Source: PALSA-1006 sp963733265 (lineage in GTDB: Bacteria; Pseudomonadota; Gammaproteobacteria; Burkholderiales; Gallionellaceae). Taken from it: a stretch of 64,000 nucleotides of DNA. Positions within the stretch are counted from its first letter, which is position 1. Every line of letters starts with the position of its first letter. Below are positions 62,918 through 64,000 of the stretch, in pieces. Both the position numbers and the translations under genes were made by a program. Where the stretch lies: assembly GCA_963733265.1 (NCBI GenBank), contig CAVTCF010000008.1, positions 1-64,000 of the forward strand, in the 5' to 3' direction. The notes under the pieces are model-generated. The model ran no database searches and was not told the DNA's origin. It worked only from the letters and a program-made list of their open reading frames with translations.

Positions 62918-63035
62918 TGTGACACCTCTTTCAAAACGCGATCAACCTCGGCATAAAAGTCACTGAGCAACTGGTAGGCCGTATCGAACTCATAAAGCAC
63001 TCCTGCATCTGTGGCGTGACGGTGCTTGTGATCAT
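62914..63035 (-). pseudogene. TumE toxin, C-terminal remnant
   Basis: The frame NDHKHRHATDAGVLYEFDTA and YQLLSDFYAEVDRVLKEVSQ is the end of a TumE (DUF6516) protein with its typical HKH segment. Upstream the frame is replaced by the truncated lipoprotein gene. About two-thirds of TumE is missing. Confidence 0.72.
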
Positions 63036-63250
63036 TCGTCGAGCTTTTCGCCGCTCGCGTCTACATTTACACCTGAGCCTGTCGGCGTTCCCAACCACGC
63101 GCGAACTTCCAATTGAGTTGATACGCCACGCTCGACATGCTTTTCAAAAATTTGCAAATCAAAGTCGTGACCTGCCTGGACGGTGCCACAAGCAGTGAGT
63201 ATCAAGAGTAATAGAGAAGCTATTACAGGGCGAATAAACTTTGAAGACAT
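63032..63250 (-). pseudogene. SmpA/OmlA-like lipoprotein, C-terminally truncated
   Basis: Lipoprotein signal VIASLLLLILTACGTVQ (lipobox LTAC), then IFEKHVERGVSTQLEVRAWL and GTPTGSGVNVDASGEKLDE, the beginning of an SmpA/OmlA domain. The frame stops at 63032 where TumE sequence begins. A GTG at 63271 that overlaps the upstream stop (GTGA) is an alternative start. Confidence 0.65.
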
Positions 63251-63267
63251 AAGGGTGACTTGACTAA

Positions 63268-63423
63268 TCACGTCTTTTCAAATCGAATGCCGACTGCTCC
63301 TGTCCAAAATGCTATCACTATCATCGGCAGGGGAACCGCAGCCAAAATTGATAACAAAGGGTGCGTTTTATACAGTAGCAATGCCAAGAGTCCGCAAACT
63401 ACACCAGTGATATATCCTTTCAT
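63268..63423 (-). CDS. small membrane protein (51 aa)
   Basis: ATG at 63423 has AAGGAGA seven bases upstream. The product MKGYITGVVCGLLALLLYKT continues into a second hydrophobic segment (LLSILAAVPLPMIVIAFW) and ends IRFEKT. Two membrane helices. It precedes the lipoprotein gene and may be co-transcribed with it. Too small for most gene finders. Confidence 0.65.
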   Translation of the reverse strand: MKGYITGVVCGLLALLLYKTHPLLSILAAVPLPMIVIAFWTGAVGIRFEKT

Positions 63424-63690
63424 ACGATCTCCTTAGACTGACAATTGGAATTAAGTTGCTCTTCCAAATTGGCGAGTTTTCGTAAACGTCTTAATGATTT
63501 ACCCAAAGCTACTTAATTGTCATTCTACTCCCAAACGGAAGTAAAACATCATCACTTTCACGGCCGGCAATTCTTTGAGTTCAGTTTTTCGTGGCTCAAG
63601 TTGCTACTACTAAAAATCAACTCCAGTTCATCATCCGGGATGCCTTCTCCTTCAAGTCGGCGGTTTTGATAGCTAGGCTAGATTAACTAC

Positions 63691-63996
63691 TTAAGGTAGC
63701 TGAACCCCGCGAACCGATAGTTCCTCCTTGAATATCCTTAAATATTCATTGCTTATATTGATCGTAACGCCAACAGGAACTGATTGGATTGTTCTATTAA
63801 ACCCATCGGTTGCGGCAACGTTTCGGTCTTGACCAATAAAGAGGGTTAGTGGTTTACCGGAATTAATTGTTTGATTGAGCTTCGCGTTGGCGAGCCAGAA
63901 GTAATCAGTCCACCAACATGATTGTCCTACATTATTACTGCATGTTTTGGGTTTATTTAAATCATACCCATTCATCTGAGCATAGGAGAATTGCAT
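63691..63996 (-). CDS. hypothetical protein, possibly continuing past the window
   Basis: 101 codons with protein-like composition (MQFSYAQMNGYDLNKPKTCS, GQSCWWTDYFWLANAKL, then IQSVPVGVTINIS). No ribosome site is seen at ATG 63996 and the frame is open to the window edge, so the true start may lie outside. No family recognised. Confidence 0.45.
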   Translation of the reverse strand: MQFSYAQMNGYDLNKPKTCSNNVGQSCWWTDYFWLANAKLNQTINSGKPLTLFIGQDRNVAATDGFNRTIQSVPVGVTINISNEYLRIFKEELSVRGVQLP

Positions 63997-64000
63997 TTTA

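Overview
This 64 kb window is accessory DNA from a Gram-negative bacterium, most likely a betaproteobacterium. The evidence for the host is a TonB/ExbBD system, a FecR/OmpA pair, phn genes, IS91/IS110 elements and a sigma-54-type promoter. A Gallionellaceae or other Nitrosomonadales host is plausible, but this is an inference from gene flavour only. Almost nothing here looks like conserved core genome apart from one tRNA-Arg(CCG). The rest is islands, insertion sequences, toxin-antitoxin pairs, truncated genes and cargo.

Layout. 1-4412 holds a tightly packed leftward three-gene cassette: a ParB-like DNA-binding protein, an 837-aa integrase-like protein whose C-terminus lacks the usual tyrosine, and a large unknown protein running off the window. 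4557-5286 is a ParE-type TA pair. At 5760 a 16-bp direct repeat overlapping a tRNA-Arg 3' half starts a 34.4-kb segment that ends at the same 16-bp repeat at 40207, next to a 105-bp tandem duplication and the intact tRNA-Arg (40392-40468). Inside its left end are arm-type repeats, an XRE regulator, an excisionase-like gene and a tyrosine integrase.

The segment is a mosaic assembled by IS elements. It contains a two-component system whose kinase is cut by an IS91-like fragment, a diguanylate cyclase cut at both ends by IS91-like ends, an IS91-like element carrying a nested IS481-like element, a HigBA-type TA pair, a phosphonoacetate-use block (phnE, phnA, MFS), RHS tip fragments with a nuclease-like toxin domain and probable immunity gene, and the main metabolic cargo at 24.6-34.4 kb.

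That cargo is a sigma-54-type promoter followed by a TonB-dependent receptor, a periplasmic binding protein, a solitary nitrogenase component-1-like protein, a FecCD-type permease and an ATPase. An IS110 element then interrupts the run before tonB, exbB and exbD. The set reads as an outer-membrane-to-cytoplasm uptake route for a metal complex or cofactor. The nitrogenase-like protein keeps the three P-cluster-type cysteines with NifD spacing but not the FeMo-cofactor ligands. A Nif11 protein and a PhnD-like remnant lie just beyond.

Right of the tRNA (40.5-54.5 kb) are an element end with its own arm-type repeats and a decayed XRE gene, hypothetical membrane and lipoproteins, another ParE-type pair, a large choice-of-anchor/beta-propeller lipoprotein with an outer-membrane barrel and an AraC regulator, a FecR/OmpA pair, an NAD(P)-binding protein, a TMEM175-type channel, a second AraC regulator and a second IS110 copy. 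54.7-60.6 kb encodes a complete three-gene Shango anti-phage system (TerB protein, DUF2791 ATPase, Lhr-like helicase). 60.6-62.4 kb looks like a short decayed integron cassette array with attC-like sites, and the end of the window has a TumA antitoxin with a broken TumE toxin and small envelope proteins.
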